Of a DNA stretch of 64,000 nucleotides, positions 62,855-64,000 are shown piece after piece. Within the stretch, counting starts at the first letter, position 1; each line of letters opens with the position of its first letter. The translations under genes and the position numbers were made by a program. Under the pieces are notes generated by a model, which saw only the letters and a list, made by a program, of their open reading frames with translations, was not told where the DNA came from and ran no database searches. The DNA is taken from assembly GCF_014207985.1 (NCBI RefSeq), contig NZ_JACHMI010000001.1, positions 6,245,001 through 6,309,000 of the forward strand, written 5' to 3'. The DNA comes from Nonomuraea rubra. Its GTDB lineage: Bacteria; Actinomycetota; Actinomycetes; Streptosporangiales; Streptosporangiaceae.

Positions 62855-64000
62855 TCAGGACGTGCGGGACAGCAGGCCGTGCGGGTCGAGCACGTACTTG
62901 CGTGCCGCGCCCTGGTCGAACTCGTGGTAGCCCCGCGGCGCCTCGTCCAGCAAGATCGGCGTGGCGTTGACGGCCTTGGCGATCTGCACCCGGTCGTGCA
63001 GGATCGCCTGCATGAGCTGCCGGTTGTAGCGCATGACGGGGCACTGCCCGGTGGCGAACTCGTGCGACTTCGCCCAGCCCAGGCCGATGCGGATGGACAG
63101 CGAGCCCTGCTTGGCGGCCTCGTCGGAGGCGCCCGGGTCGCCGGTCACGTACAGGCCGGGGATGCCGATGGCGCCGCCCGCCCTGGTGACGTCCATGAGC
63201 GAGTTGAGCACGGTGGCGGGGCGCTCCACCTCCGCCTCGCGGCCGTGCCCGCGGGCCTCGAAGCCGACCGCGTCCACGGCGCAGTCGACCTCCGGCTCGC
63301 CGAGGAGCTGCTCGATCTGGTCCCTCGGCTCGCCGAGGGCGATGTTGACGGTCTCGCAGCCGAAGCTGCGCGCCTGGTCCAGGCGCTCCTTGTTGAGGTC
63401 GGCGACGATGACGACGGCGGCCCCGAGCAGGAACGCCGAGGCTGCCGCGGCGAGCCCCACCGGCCCCGCGCCGGCGATGTAGACGGTCGATCCCGGCCCG
63501 ACGCCCGCGGTCACGCAGCCGTGGAAGCCGGTGGGGAAGATGTCGGCGAGCATGGCCAGGTCGAGGATCTTCTCCATCGCCCGGTCCTTGTCCCGGAACT
63601 TCAGCAGGTTCCAGTCGGCGTACGGCACCAGCACGTATTCGGCCTGGCCGCCGATCCAGCCGCCCATGTCGACGTACCCGTACGCCGAGCCGGGCCGGTC
63701 CGGGTTGACATTCTCGCAGATCCCGGTCTTGCCCTCCTTGCAGTTGCGGCACCGGCCGCAGGAGATGTTGAACGGCACGGACACCAGGTCGCCGGTCTTG
63801 ACGAACTCCACGCCGGGACCGGTCTCGACGACCTCACCGGTGATCTCGTGGCCGAGGACCAGCCCCGGGGGCGCCGTGGTCCTGCCGCGGACCATGTGCT
63901 GGTCGCTGCCGCAGATGTTGGTCGCGACGGTCTTGAGTATCGCGGCGTGCGGCAGTTTGCGCCCGACGTTGGCCGGGTTCACCCCTGGGCCGTCCTTGAG
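62855..64000 (-). CDS. fdhA: Glutathione-independent formaldehyde dehydrogenase (partial)
   Basis: Zinc-dependent NAD enzyme that oxidises formaldehyde to formate without glutathione. The gene runs off the right edge, so its N-terminal residues and start are outside the window; GTG 63982 is not the true start because homology continues upstream (KDGPG before it). Motifs are VATNICGSDQHMVRGRTT, PGLVLGHEITGEVVETGPGV (catalytic Zn), CGRCRNCKEGKTGICENVNP (structural Zn Cys cluster), VYIAGAGPVGLAAAASA (NAD) and DAVGFEARGHGRE. They match the Pseudomonas FdhA group closely. It is in the same direction as the kinase gene downstream but 120 bp apart. Confidence 0.9.
   Translation of the reverse strand, partial: LKDGPGVNPANVGRKLPHAAILKTVATNICGSDQHMVRGRTTAPPGLVLGHEITGEVVETGPGVEFVKTGDLVSVPFNISCGRCRNCKEGKTGICENVNPDRPGSAYGYVDMGGWIGGQAEYVLVPYADWNLLKFRDKDRAMEKILDLAMLADIFPTGFHGCVTAGVGPGSTVYIAGAGPVGLAAAASAFLLGAAVVIVADLNKERLDQARSFGCETVNIALGEPRDQIEQLLGEPEVDCAVDAVGFEARGHGREAEVERPATVLNSLMDVTRAGGAIGIPGLYVTGDPGASDEAAKQGSLSIRIGLGWAKSHEFATGQCPVMRYNRQLMQAILHDRVQIAKAVNATPILLDEAPRGYHEFDQGAARKYVLDPHGLLSRTS

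Overview
The window reads as a GC-rich actinomycete chromosome. Codon third positions are almost all G or C, GTG starts are common, many genes overlap as ATGA or GTGA, and one acyl-CoA carboxylase carries an actinobacterial-type epsilon subunit. The protein content (fused urease gamma/beta, ECF sigma paired with a DGPF protein, many TetR regulators) suits a Streptosporangiales or Streptomyces-like soil organism; the exact genus is inference. It looks like a chromosome-arm or accessory region: small regulator/enzyme pairs, many gene remnants, no rRNA, tRNA, CRISPR or complete insertion sequence. Layout: 0.3-5.1 kb is a urease operon (ureAB-C-F-G-D, no ureE). 5.1-14.1 kb holds small detoxification or resistance-like genes (FAD monooxygenase, VOC protein, phosphotransferase, AraC, RibD-like reductases) interleaved with at least five degraded gene fragments. 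14.5-16.9 kb has an NAD-type malic enzyme coupled to a fumarase that lacks its middle. 16.9-18.9 kb is an HxlR-controlled locus. 18.8-29.7 kb is a LacI-controlled carbohydrate cluster: binding protein, two permeases, exported glycoside hydrolase-like protein, FAD oxidoreductase and sugar dehydrogenase on the minus strand, with a divergent enolase-superfamily dehydratase. 29.7-38.8 kb is a run of TetR/ArsR regulators, each beside small membrane or stress proteins and each with a readable palindromic operator. 38.9-44.2 kb carries a large LuxR regulator, a secreted protein and an MFS transporter. The most striking block is 44.3-48.8 kb: two translationally coupled genes forming an apparently complete RNA break-repair system. 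One is an RNA ligase fused to a polynucleotide kinase. The other is a 915-residue protein combining an MJ1316-type N-terminal domain, an endonuclease/exonuclease/phosphatase domain, a 2H phosphoesterase and a nucleotidyltransferase. 48.9-53.1 kb is an acyl-CoA carboxylase operon (beta, epsilon, alpha) with a divergent TetR. 53.2-64 kb holds a methyltransferase, a LysR regulator, a broken SDR gene, an alpha/beta hydrolase, a secreted GH5 cellulase, a WD40 Ser/Thr kinase, a chimeric histidine kinase/serine hydrolase, an orphan histidine kinase, and a glutathione-independent formaldehyde dehydrogenase running off the right edge. A theme of the window is deletion. Several genes survive only as 3' halves meeting head to head, or as in-frame fusions across a missing middle. 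Most functional calls come from recognising family motifs by eye; no alignment or database search was run.
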